Positions 16,047 to 23,797 of a stretch of DNA of 64,000 nucleotides are shown piece by piece. How positions within the stretch are numbered: the stretch's first letter is position 1; every line of letters starts with the position of its first letter. A model generated the notes under the pieces. It saw only the letters and a list, made by a program, of their open reading frames with translations. It searched no databases and had not been told where the DNA came from. This DNA comes from CAJGDV01 sp036667875. GTDB taxonomy: Bacteria; Bacillota_I; Bacilli_A; RF39; UBA660. Made by a program: the position numbers and the translations under genes. The stretch covers positions 1 to 64,000 of the forward strand of contig JAVWTD010000001.1 of the NCBI GenBank assembly GCA_036667875.1. Direction: 5' to 3'.

Positions 16047-17852
16047 ATGGAACAAAAAGAAATAGTCGATAGTAACGATTCAACTACAAATCAAAATATA
16101 ACTGAACCTAATCTAAGTAATGATAAAAAAAATGAGACAGATTTATCTGTTCAGCCACTTAATATTGATAATACTGTGGAAAACTTGTCATTAGACGAAA
16201 ATAATCAAGAAAAAGATAATGAGTTGATTATGGATGCTGTGGAAAAAACTAATGTGGATGATAATGAAAATAGTTTTACTGTGGAAAACAATAATGTAGA
16301 TGATGAAAAAAATACTTTTACTGTGGAAAACAATAATGTAGATAATGGAAAAAAGAAAAAAATGTTATTTGTTCTTTTAATTATTGCTTTTCTTTTAATC
16401 TTTATTTTTGCGGGATATAAGGTTAATGAATTTGTTCAAAAGAAAAAAACGGAAAATAAAAAACCTCCAATTATAATTGATAAAGATGATGATAAAGACA
16501 AAGAAGATAATGATAAGTTTGTACCAGAAGTAGTTTCAAATATTGATGTCATTTCTGTTTCTAGTGCTATTAATGAAGGCGTTTTGGCTGATGATTATTA
16601 TTTTTCAGACTCTGTTTTTATAGGGGATAATACTATTTCAAAATTTAATAGTTATCTTTCAACTAAACCTAATGGATTTTTAGGGAAACCATTTATCTTA
16701 TATGATTCAAAGTTAAGTACTAATACTTTAGTTTCAGAAGTTAATGAAAAGTCTAATCATCCAGTTTATAATGGCACTAAAATGCTTGTTGAAGATAGTG
16801 TCAAGTTAATGGGAGCGAAGAAAGTATTTATTAATTTAGGGCATAATGATATTTTAAGTTCTGGTATTAATAATACATTATCAAATTATAAAACTCTAAT
16901 TAGTAGGATAAAAACAAAGAATCCTAATACAAAAATTTTTATTATTAATGTTGGTTATATGTTTAAAGGAACAGAGACAAAAAAAATGAATAATACTTTA
17001 ATAAGAGAATTAAATGAAAAACTAAAAAACAGTTCTGCTACATGGGGTGCAATTTATATAGATATGGCTCATACAATGATAGAAAGTAATGGTTATTTAA
17101 AAGAAGAATTTTATTCTGAAGAGTCTTTACTTATTAATAATCTTGGTTATAATGTATGGGTAAATGTTCTTAGAAGAATTGCTTCTACTCAGATTGAAGC
17201 TGAAATTTTAAGCACTGCTTCATCTTTATTAAAAGCTTGTGAAACTAGTCCTTCGTATGATGCATATAACAAGGCAGTAAAGGCTGTTGATAGAGTTCCT
17301 GAAGGAATTGCTAAAGTAGACTTTAAAAACCGTTTAATCAAGGTCTTAGCGGTTATTGAAGCTAATTATAGTAATAAACTTACTGAAATTAAAATAAACA
17401 ATGTAGCAATCGCTCTTACTAGTGGTAACTATAATTATTCTTACAATGTTCCAAATGATGCTTCAACTGTTAATATATCAGTTAAAAAAATAAGTAATAA
17501 CGCAATTGTTGAAGGTGAGGGGAATGTTAATTTAAATTTAGGAGAAAATATTTTAAAAATCATCGTAAAAAATAATGGTGAGATTATTACATATACTTTG
17601 AAAATATATAGAGCCTATGATGATAGTATTTTAAAAGTTACTATTGATAATAAGGATATAGGTTTAGATACTTTATCTTTAACTGTTCCAGCACAAGTTT
17701 CTAGTGTAATTTTAAAAGTAACTCCAACTTATTCTGGGGCAACAGTAACAGGGGAAGGTACTTTGAGTTTGGTAACCGGTACTAATACCTTCAAATTCAA
17801 AGTTTATGAAAAGATTTATACTTTAACAATTATTAGAGAGGTTAGTTCTTAA
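16047..17852 (+). CDS. Membrane-anchored SGNH-like protein with cadherin-like beta-sandwich tail
   Basis: A 601-residue protein: an acidic, Asn-rich disordered cytoplasmic region (1-105) with an internal repeat, one helix (about 108-130), a SGNH-like domain (about 175-380) with block I as FIGDNTISKF (Asn in place of the catalytic Ser) and a later INLGHND, then a second half with one clear cadherin-like beta-sandwich domain (about 445-520, LTEIKINNVAIAL ... TYTLKIYRA) and a partial second. With serine replaced, catalysis is doubtful. AGAGGTG precedes the ATG. It is divergent from the DUF368 gene. Confidence 0.7.
   Translation: MEQKEIVDSNDSTTNQNITEPNLSNDKKNETDLSVQPLNIDNTVENLSLDENNQEKDNELIMDAVEKTNVDDNENSFTVENNNVDDEKNTFTVENNNVDNGKKKKMLFVLLIIAFLLIFIFAGYKVNEFVQKKKTENKKPPIIIDKDDDKDKEDNDKFVPEVVSNIDVISVSSAINEGVLADDYYFSDSVFIGDNTISKFNSYLSTKPNGFLGKPFILYDSKLSTNTLVSEVNEKSNHPVYNGTKMLVEDSVKLMGAKKVFINLGHNDILSSGINNTLSNYKTLISRIKTKNPNTKIFIINVGYMFKGTETKKMNNTLIRELNEKLKNSSATWGAIYIDMAHTMIESNGYLKEEFYSEESLLINNLGYNVWVNVLRRIASTQIEAEILSTASSLLKACETSPSYDAYNKAVKAVDRVPEGIAKVDFKNRLIKVLAVIEANYSNKLTEIKINNVAIALTSGNYNYSYNVPNDASTVNISVKKISNNAIVEGEGNVNLNLGENILKIIVKNNGEIITYTLKIYRAYDDSILKVTIDNKDIGLDTLSLTVPAQVSSVILKVTPTYSGATVTGEGTLSLVTGTNTFKFKVYEKIYTLTIIREVSS
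16274..16343 (+). repeat. 42-bp tandem repeat in coding sequence
   Basis: TTTTACTGTGGAAAACAATA begins at 16274 and again at 16316, and each copy continues identically for 28 bases. It encodes FTVENNNVD twice, period 14 codons, in the disordered N-terminal region of the SGNH-like protein. Confidence 0.85.
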
Positions 17853-17887
17853 AAAAAGATATAAATTAAATTTATATCTTTTTTTTA
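17851..17887. terminator. Strong bidirectional terminator
   Basis: AAAAAAAGATATAAATT paired with AATTTATATCTTTTTTT lies between two convergent genes and serves both directions. Confidence 0.85.
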
Positions 17888-18207
17888 TCTATGTCATGTA
17901 CTATATTATAAATGCAAGAATAACTATGTTTTCCATAAAACTTATAAAACTTTCTTATTGATGCTGATGATCTGGTATATAACTGTCTAATCTTTTTAAT
18001 TTCTTCTTCACTTAAAGCGTTGTGAGGTGATTTATTTTTATTTCCATGGTCTAACGAAATTGTTCCATTCAAAATTTCATTTTTAAGTTTAAAAAGATAT
18101 TTAGGATGATATCCAGTTATAACAGAAATTTCTTCATAAGATAAATATGTATCATTAGCAATTTTTTTATTTATAAGTTTAATAGCTTCTTTTTTATCTT
18201 TTTTCAT
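17872..18207 (-). CDS. Small HTH protein resembling the N-terminal part of a transposase
   Basis: I start this 111-residue gene at the ATG with AGGTGAT upstream, not at the longer frame, whose extra 53 residues are non-coding in character. It has two predicted helix-turn-helix units: LSYEEISVITGYHPKYLFKLKNEI and a second after ALSEEEIKKIRQLY, linked by DHGNKNKSPHNAL. This arrangement is like the DNA-binding half of ISNCY/IS1202-type transposases, where a DDE domain should follow; none does. It may be a domesticated regulator or the remnant of an insertion element. No flanking inverted repeats typical of an IS were found. Confidence 0.6.
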   Translation of the reverse strand: MKKDKKEAIKLINKKIANDTYLSYEEISVITGYHPKYLFKLKNEILNGTISLDHGNKNKSPHNALSEEEIKKIRQLYTRSSASIRKFYKFYGKHSYSCIYNIVHDIDKKKI

Positions 18208-18303
18208 TGTAGTATCACCTATTATAATTGTAACACTAGCTATGTATAATTGCAACAGAAAAGTAATAAAATCGAATAAAGATAAATTTAAGGTAATAAA
18301 TAA

Positions 18304-18336
18304 AATAGTTTTCCACAATATATGTGGAAAACTATT
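18304..18336 (-). terminator. 33-bp inverted repeat with 14-bp arms, terminator or operator
   Basis: AATAGTTTTCCACA-N5-TGTGGAAAACTATT is perfect. On the minus strand it follows the stop of the 675-residue gene and is trailed by TTATTTATT, so it can act as a terminator with a rather weak T run. It also lies about 100 bases before the small HTH gene and could be its operator. Confidence 0.55.
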
Positions 18337-18370
18337 AATTCGTTTGTAGTATAAAGACTTTTCCACAGTA

Positions 18371-20398
18371 TTAAAGCATAAATTTTAGTGAAAACAACAC
18401 TAATATAAGAATAATTAATAGTATAATAATTTTTACTGTGGAAAACTTTCTTGTTTCTTGTTTATTTGTATTTTCAGATAATTTATTTTCTATTGTTTTT
18501 CCTTTGTTTATATTTTCTTTTTCTCCATTATAACCAATAACAAAATATTCTTCATTGTTATTTATGGATTTATAAATTAAATTCATTATATTTTCAGAAA
18601 GAATTTTAATAAATTCTACTTTATATTCATTTTCATCATTGATTTTATCGCTTGGCTTTAAAATAATTTCTTTATCTTTTAAACTATATACGTTAATTAT
18701 GTTTTCTAAAATATTTTTTCTAATTTCATTTTCACATTGGTAAAGATAAAGAGCATTTTTTATGTTATATTTCTTTGCTTTTTTGAAACTTTTCGTTATA
18801 TATTCTAAAGTCTTAAATGGTAATATTTTATCTATTTCATATAAAACATATTTTGAATTGAATTCTGAAATGTTTTTGTAAGGATTTAGTTCTTTTGAAT
18901 AAATAATTTTACTTATTACTTTATCGATTAGATGTTCTAAAGTATCAAATTCATAAATTCCTTTAAAATCAGTTAAAGCATTTTCAAAATAATAAAATTT
19001 ATCATTTTTAAGATAAACTAAAAAGAAATGTGGATCAGTAATTACTGTTTTATTATCACTATTAATTTCAGTGCATATCACAAATCTTTTTACCTTTATA
19101 TTATTTGCTTCTAAAAAGCAAGCTTCAAATTCAATTTGTTCATTACTACTTGCTACTTCTGAATTAAAAATATCAAGTGGATAGTTTTGAGAATATATTT
19201 TATTTAGTATAAAGTTTGTTGTTGATATGCTTTTTAAAAGTTGTGTGACTTCAATTTGAGTAGGATTTATTTCATTTTTATGTTTAGAATAATATTTATT
19301 TAAAAAAGCTATGATTTCTGGATTATCGTATGTTATTTTTTTATTATTTCTTCCCTCAATTGATTCTAAAGCACCAAAAGGTATTTTATATGTTTCCGAG
19401 TCTATTTCAACAGTTGTTCCATATTCAATATTATTTGACATATATTTTAATAATGATTCTTCATCTACAATTGAGTAACTTCTAAATATTTCTAAAATCT
19501 TTTTATTATTATATTTTTTGATAAGGTTAAAATTGTTTTCTATTTTAGTTTTATATATTTTTGCTTCTTTTTGTTCTAACTCTAAATCAAAAATTTCTTC
19601 GATTTTTTTTAATTTCTTATCATCAAAATTTCTATTTATAAATTTTCCTATTTCTTCGTAATAATTTTTAAATAGACAATCAAGTAATGAATATTTGTCA
19701 CAGATACAATTATTTAAATAGATATCATTTTCATTTAAGCCTTTAATTTTTTCTGTGTTTAAAAAATTTGTAATAGGAAATAATTTAAAATTATTTCCAT
19801 CACTTATTCCATAGGTATTTAAGCCTATATTATTGTTATCAATTAAAATATTAAATAATATCATTTTTATATATTCACTTTTAATTATTTTTGAATTTTC
19901 AATTGAGAGGGGAATTTCTATTACTTCAATAATATCTTTTGTATTTTTTTCTTTATCCATTTGAATAATTTTGTCTATTGTTTTACATTCTTTTTCATTT
20001 GATGTTAATAGTATATAATTTTTATTTTCATATTTTATTCTTTTTATATCTACAACATTTAATTCTAATAGTTTACCAATCTTCATTAAAGCAATCTCTA
20101 AATCATTTAAAGTTAGTGATTTATGTGTTTTTAAATATCCCACATTATTATCTACTTCTACTTTTATATTTTTTTTGCTTTTTTCTATAATTTTTATTTC
20201 TATATTTTTATTTTGATTATATTCATTTTTTTTGTTTTCAATATAAATATGGTTTTTAATGCTTTCTTCGATTAAATCTTCAATTTCATTTTTTGTATAT
20301 TCTTTCGATTTAATTTCATTTCTTATTTTATTTTTTTCATCTATTTTTAGTATTGATTTTTCTTTTAATTTTGTTTCTAAAAATTCTTGATTATTCAT
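18371..20398 (-). CDS. Tail-anchored protein with degenerate HipA-like and transglutaminase-like regions
   Basis: A 675-residue protein of unknown function. The N-terminal third is charged and helical. Around 178-210 the segment NILIDNNNIGLNTYG plus NNFKLFPITNF resembles the catalytic loop of HipA-like kinases (usually N-x-D-R-H-x-x-N), but the Asp and His are replaced, so a kinase would be inactive. Around 420-490, EACFLEANNIKVKRFV followed by DPHFFLVYLKNDKFYYFENA resembles the Cys and His blocks of transglutaminase/papain-like proteins. The last 20 residues are a single hydrophobic helix, suggesting a tail anchor with the bulk in the cytoplasm. AGGTG precedes the ATG. The fold assignments are inference. 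Confidence 0.5.
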   Translation of the reverse strand: MNNQEFLETKLKEKSILKIDEKNKIRNEIKSKEYTKNEIEDLIEESIKNHIYIENKKNEYNQNKNIEIKIIEKSKKNIKVEVDNNVGYLKTHKSLTLNDLEIALMKIGKLLELNVVDIKRIKYENKNYILLTSNEKECKTIDKIIQMDKEKNTKDIIEVIEIPLSIENSKIIKSEYIKMILFNILIDNNNIGLNTYGISDGNNFKLFPITNFLNTEKIKGLNENDIYLNNCICDKYSLLDCLFKNYYEEIGKFINRNFDDKKLKKIEEIFDLELEQKEAKIYKTKIENNFNLIKKYNNKKILEIFRSYSIVDEESLLKYMSNNIEYGTTVEIDSETYKIPFGALESIEGRNNKKITYDNPEIIAFLNKYYSKHKNEINPTQIEVTQLLKSISTTNFILNKIYSQNYPLDIFNSEVASSNEQIEFEACFLEANNIKVKRFVICTEINSDNKTVITDPHFFLVYLKNDKFYYFENALTDFKGIYEFDTLEHLIDKVISKIIYSKELNPYKNISEFNSKYVLYEIDKILPFKTLEYITKSFKKAKKYNIKNALYLYQCENEIRKNILENIINVYSLKDKEIILKPSDKINDENEYKVEFIKILSENIMNLIYKSINNNEEYFVIGYNGEKENINKGKTIENKLSENTNKQETRKFSTVKIIILLIILILVLFSLKFML

Positions 20399-20465
20399 GT
20401 TCTACATCACACCTATCTTTTTCATTATAACATTTTAATTTGCAAAAAAAAACAGTATTTAAGAT

Positions 20466-20504
20466 AAATTAAAAAACTTATTAAGTTTATTTTAATAAGT
20501 TTTT
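20466..20504 (-). terminator. Terminator of metK
   Basis: AAAAACTTATT and AATAAGTTTTT pair around an 11-base loop and are followed by TAATTT on the minus strand, overlapping the metK stop. Confidence 0.7.
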
Positions 20505-21590
20505 AATCTTTTCCCAAGGAAGATCTAAGTCATCTCTTCCAAAATGTCCATAAGCCGCTAGTTCATAATATTTAATATTTAATAAATTCAATTCGTCAAT
20601 CATGTTTGAAACAGTAAAATCAAAATTTTTAGAAACAAAGTTTTCAATTACATTTTTTGTTACTTTTTCAGTATTAAATGTTTCTATCATTATTGATATT
20701 GGCTTTTCTTTACCTATTGCATAAGATACTTGAATCTCACATTTTTCTGCTAAATCATGGGCTATAATATTTTTTGCGACATATCTACAATAATAAGCTG
20801 CGGAACGATCAACTTTTGATGGGTCTTTACTGCTTAAACATCCTCCTCCAACTCTTGAATAACCACCGTAAGTATCTACTATAATTTTTCTTCCTGTTGT
20901 TCCTGAATCACCGAATGAACCTCCGATAACAAATGATCCACTTGTATTTATAAGGAATTTTGTTTTTTTATCAATTAATTCTTTTGGTATAACTGGCTCA
21001 ATTATATTTTTAATTATATATTCCTTTAAATATTCTTGTGTAACTTCTTTGTCATGTTGACTTGATATAATAACTGTATCGATTCTTGTTGGTATTCCAT
21101 TATTATATTCAATAGTTACTTGAGTTTTTCCATCAGGTTTTAAAGGTGATTTATTGTCACTTTTTCTAACAATTGTCATTTGTTTTGCAAGCTTATTAGC
21201 TAGACATATAGGTAATGGCATCAATTCTTTTGTTTCATTACATGCGTAACCAAACATAATTCCTTGGTCTCCAGCATGTATTTTATTTTTTTCTACTGCT
21301 TTGTTGATTTCTTCTGATTGAATTCCAACTTTTACAAGTACTTCATATTTTTCGTTATATCCAATTTCTTTTATAACGTTTTTAGCAATTTCTTCATAAT
21401 TTAAATTAGCTTTTGTTTTTGCTTCTCCATATATTAATATAAAATTATCTTTTATGGTAGCTTCTACAGCCATTTTGCTGGTTTTGTCAATCATAAGAGC
21501 AGTATCTAAAATTTTGTCTGCGATTTTATCACAAATTTTATCTGGATGTCCTTCCGTTACAGATTCACTAGTAAAATAATATTTTTCCAT
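20487..21590 (-). CDS. metK: S-adenosylmethionine synthetase
   Basis: Makes S-adenosylmethionine from methionine and ATP in the cytoplasm. Signatures are clear: TSESVTEGHPDKICD at the start, GDQGIMFGYACNET in the middle, GGSFGDSGTTGRKIIVD and GGGCLSSKDPSKVDRSAAY later. At 367 residues it is somewhat shorter than the usual 380-400, mostly through short loops, with no broken motif. GAGGAGG precedes the ATG. A SAM-I riboswitch and its terminator lie in the leader, so the end product should switch the gene off. Confidence 0.97.
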   Translation of the reverse strand: MEKYYFTSESVTEGHPDKICDKIADKILDTALMIDKTSKMAVEATIKDNFILIYGEAKTKANLNYEEIAKNVIKEIGYNEKYEVLVKVGIQSEEINKAVEKNKIHAGDQGIMFGYACNETKELMPLPICLANKLAKQMTIVRKSDNKSPLKPDGKTQVTIEYNNGIPTRIDTVIISSQHDKEVTQEYLKEYIIKNIIEPVIPKELIDKKTKFLINTSGSFVIGGSFGDSGTTGRKIIVDTYGGYSRVGGGCLSSKDPSKVDRSAAYYCRYVAKNIIAHDLAEKCEIQVSYAIGKEKPISIMIETFNTEKVTKNVIENFVSKNFDFTVSNMIDELNLLNIKYYELAAYGHFGRDDLDLPWEKIKNLLK

Positions 21591-21612
21591 ATTTCCTCCT
21601 CTATAACTCTAT

Positions 21613-21640
21613 CAAAAAAAACTCTTAAGAAAGAGTTTTA
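21613..21640 (-). terminator. Expression-platform terminator of the metK riboswitch
   Basis: AAAACTCTT-TCTT-AAGAGTTTT followed by a T run on the minus strand, between the SAM-I aptamer and the metK ribosome site. It should form when SAM is bound. Confidence 0.85.
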
Positions 21641-21661
21641 CGTACCTTTATAAATACTTCT

Positions 21662-21750
21662 TTCTTATCGTTATTAGCTGTACCACCTTGCTTATTGCAG
21701 GTTGGTGTGAGATCTTAGAGCTAATTCTCTCCCTCACTCTTGATAAAAGT
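21662..21750 (-). promoter_or_regulatory. SAM-I (S-box) riboswitch aptamer upstream of metK
   Basis: The minus strand carries the S-box landmarks: TTATCAAGAG followed by TGAGGGA near the 5' side, a CACCAACCT/AAGGTGGT hairpin, AGCTAATAACGATAAGAA closing the P1 helix, and a downstream terminator. Placement before metK fits. GGTGGAGGGA of many S-boxes is shortened here to GTGAGGGA, so it is a somewhat divergent member. Confidence 0.88.
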
Positions 21751-21791
21751 TATATCTAAATTATATCATTTTAATTTTTTTTGTCAAGATA

Positions 21792-22943
21792 TTATAAATC
21801 TTTTCCAGCACTATATCCTGTTGATAATGCTAGTGTTAAATTATACCCACCAATAGGTCCATGTATATCTAAAGCTTCTCCTATAAAGTAAAAAGTTGGA
21901 TTTATAGTTGATTCAAATGTTTTGCTATTTATGAATTTCATGTCTATTCCTCCACCTGTAACGTATGCATTTTTTAATGATTCTACAGATTTAATAGAGT
22001 ATTTCATATGCTTTAAAATATTTATAATATAAATAGTATTTTTTTTGCCTAATTGTTTTATTTTGGTTTCTCTTTTAATATTTGCTTTTTCTAAAATAAA
22101 ATCACTATATTTTTTTGAAAAAATAGTTGATAAAAAAGTATGGATTTCTTTTTCTTGATCAAAGTTTTTAATTTTAAATGCTAGTATTTCTTCACTTTGA
22201 TATGGAATATTATCTATTTCAATTTCTTTATATTTTTCTTTAAAGATATGTTCACTCATTAGCATTACACTTGTCCCACTTAATCCTTTATGAGTATAAA
22301 TTAAATTTCCTTCTTTAATTATTTTTCCACATTTAACCAAAACATTATCAATTGATGTTCCAGGAATATTAGGAGGATCTATCAGATTTATTGATACTTC
22401 AGCAGGATAGACATTTGTAATTGGTTGCTTTATCATTTTTGCAAATTTTAGATTATCTCCTGTTGAACCAGTTTGAGGAAAGCTTAGTCCTCCTGTTGCT
22501 ATAATGATTTTTTTTGTTTCATATATATTTTTATTAGTTATTACTTTTCCTTTTTCTAAGCCTATTACTTCTTCATTAAAGTGAATATCACCTTTATAAC
22601 TATTTAAAAGTGCTTCTAGTATAACAAAAGATTTATTTGCAACAGGAAATATTTTTCCATCTTCTTCTTGTTTAAGTTTTACATTCTTTTGCTCAAAAAA
22701 GAGCATTATTTCTTTTGGTCCAAAAGTATTAATAGTGCTATACAAATATTTTTTATTGTGATTTACATTTTCCAAGAAAGTATTTAAGTCTTTTTTATTA
22801 GTTAAGTTACATCTTCCTCCACCTGTTAAAAGTAATTTCTTTCCAGCGTTACTATTTTTTTCGATAATCAGTACTTTTTTATGACATTGAATGCCAGCCA
22901 TTAAGCCTGATGGACCTGCGCCTATAATTATTGCATCATACAT
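21792..22943 (-). CDS. BaiN/HI0933-family NAD(P)/FAD-dependent flavoprotein
   Basis: A 383-residue FAD-binding protein. The Rossmann loop GAGPSGLMAG is at the start, LTGGGRCNLTN near residue 45 is the family signature, IIATGGLSFPQTGSTGD lies in the middle, and the C-terminal block has TGGGIDMKFINSKT and GEALDIHGPIGGYNL. Members are predicted reductases of poorly defined substrates (BaiN, YhiN/YtfP). The start used here is the ATG that leads straight into the Rossmann strand; GGGTG lies before it, and the longer frame begins at a TTG. It is the first gene leftwards from the interval upstream of the Nudix gene. Confidence 0.9.
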   Translation of the reverse strand: MYDAIIIGAGPSGLMAGIQCHKKVLIIEKNSNAGKKLLLTGGGRCNLTNKKDLNTFLENVNHNKKYLYSTINTFGPKEIMLFFEQKNVKLKQEEDGKIFPVANKSFVILEALLNSYKGDIHFNEEVIGLEKGKVITNKNIYETKKIIIATGGLSFPQTGSTGDNLKFAKMIKQPITNVYPAEVSINLIDPPNIPGTSIDNVLVKCGKIIKEGNLIYTHKGLSGTSVMLMSEHIFKEKYKEIEIDNIPYQSEEILAFKIKNFDQEKEIHTFLSTIFSKKYSDFILEKANIKRETKIKQLGKKNTIYIINILKHMKYSIKSVESLKNAYVTGGGIDMKFINSKTFESTINPTFYFIGEALDIHGPIGGYNLTLALSTGYSAGKDL

Positions 22944-23017
22944 ATTTTCACCCAAACTTATTATATCATGAAATTCTTTTTTGTTGCTAAATAGTACATA
23001 TTTTAAATAAAAAGTCC

Positions 23018-23046
23018 TTGACTTATAATCTATATTAGATTATGAT
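23018..23046 (+). promoter_or_regulatory. Promoter of the Nudix gene
   Basis: TTGACT and TATGAT with exactly 17 bases between them form one of the best sigma-A type promoters in the window. The start codon is about 115 bases beyond the expected start point, giving a long leader of unknown role. Confidence 0.7.
23025..23043. promoter_or_regulatory. Inverted repeat inside the Nudix promoter, candidate operator
   Basis: ATAATCT-N5-AGATTAT fills the promoter spacer and overlaps the -10, an ideal place for repression. Its arms and spacing match the repeat at 12738-12756. Confidence 0.5.
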
Positions 23047-23168
23047 ATAGTAGTTAAGAAACAATATAGAAGTGTTTATATATTATTTATTATAAATATT
23101 AAACATTCTACGAAAAAAATTTACTAAGCATAAGATTAAATAAGAAAATAATTCAAGGAGGAAGAGTA

Positions 23169-23696
23169 ATGAATTGTATAAGAAAGATAACAGATGAAGA
23201 TTTAGGGTTAGAATCGGTTAAATTTAATAATCCTCGCATAAGATTAGGTGCTAGAGGTATTGTTATTAGGGATAATGGAGATATTGCTGTATTTAATAAA
23301 ACGGTAAAAAATGAATACAAATTGCCAGGTGGTGGAATTGATGAAGATGAAGAACCTCGTGAGGCATTTAAAAGAGAAGTTTTAGAAGAAACAGGTTGTA
23401 CTATTGAAATTATTAATGAATTAGGTTTTATTGAAGAACTTAAATCATTAGATAATTTTATGCAAAAATCATTTGTATTTGTAGGTCGTGTTATTGAAGA
23501 TACTCATAACTTTGAACTAACAGAAAAAGAAAAAGCAGAGGGTGCTAGACTATTATGGTGTAAGCCAGATGAAGCATTAAAATTAATTGAAAATTGTTCT
23601 AAAGATTTGAAGGCTTCTGCTTATGAAAATTTATATCATAGTAAATTTATTTGTCTAAGAGATCAAGAAATCATGAAAACTTATTTATCTATATAA
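23169..23696 (+). CDS. Nudix hydrolase
   Basis: A 175-residue hydrolase of nucleoside-diphosphate-linked compounds. The full Nudix box is present: GGGIDEDEEPREAFKREVLEETG, about residues 56-78, with REVLEETG as the metal-binding helix. The N-terminal beta strands (IRLGARGIVIRDNGDIAVF) are typical. AAGGAGG precedes the ATG. It stands alone between its own promoter and a terminator. The substrate cannot be inferred; a wide range from mutated nucleotides to ADP-ribose is possible in this family. Confidence 0.92.
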   Translation: MNCIRKITDEDLGLESVKFNNPRIRLGARGIVIRDNGDIAVFNKTVKNEYKLPGGGIDEDEEPREAFKREVLEETGCTIEIINELGFIEELKSLDNFMQKSFVFVGRVIEDTHNFELTEKEKAEGARLLWCKPDEALKLIENCSKDLKASAYENLYHSKFICLRDQEIMKTYLSI

Positions 23697-23701
23697 TATG
23701 A

Positions 23702-23735
23702 AAATAGCTATTCAGTAATGAATAGTTATTTTTTG
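23702..23735 (+). terminator. Terminator of the Nudix gene
   Basis: AATAGCTATTCA-GTAA-TGAATAGTTATT followed by TTTT lies directly after the stop codon. Confidence 0.85.
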
Positions 23736-23765
23736 AATTAGTAATTTATTATATATATTAGACTA

Positions 23766-23797
23766 TAAAAAAAAGGATTTTTAATTCTTTTTTTATG
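23766..23797 (-). terminator. Probable terminator of htpG
   Basis: AAAAAGAAT and ATCCTTTTT pair with one mismatch around a short A-rich loop, followed by a T run on the minus strand. Confidence 0.5.

Noticed and set aside
18208..18366. A 53-residue hydrophobic extension of the small HTH protein
   Set aside because: It runs through the inverted repeat and has no ribosome site, while AGGTGAT stands before the internal ATG.
18304..18446. Replication origin based on DnaA-like nine-mers
   Set aside because: The nine-mers differ from the consensus, some are inside coding sequence, no dnaA or dnaN is near, and gene order places the origin past the right edge.
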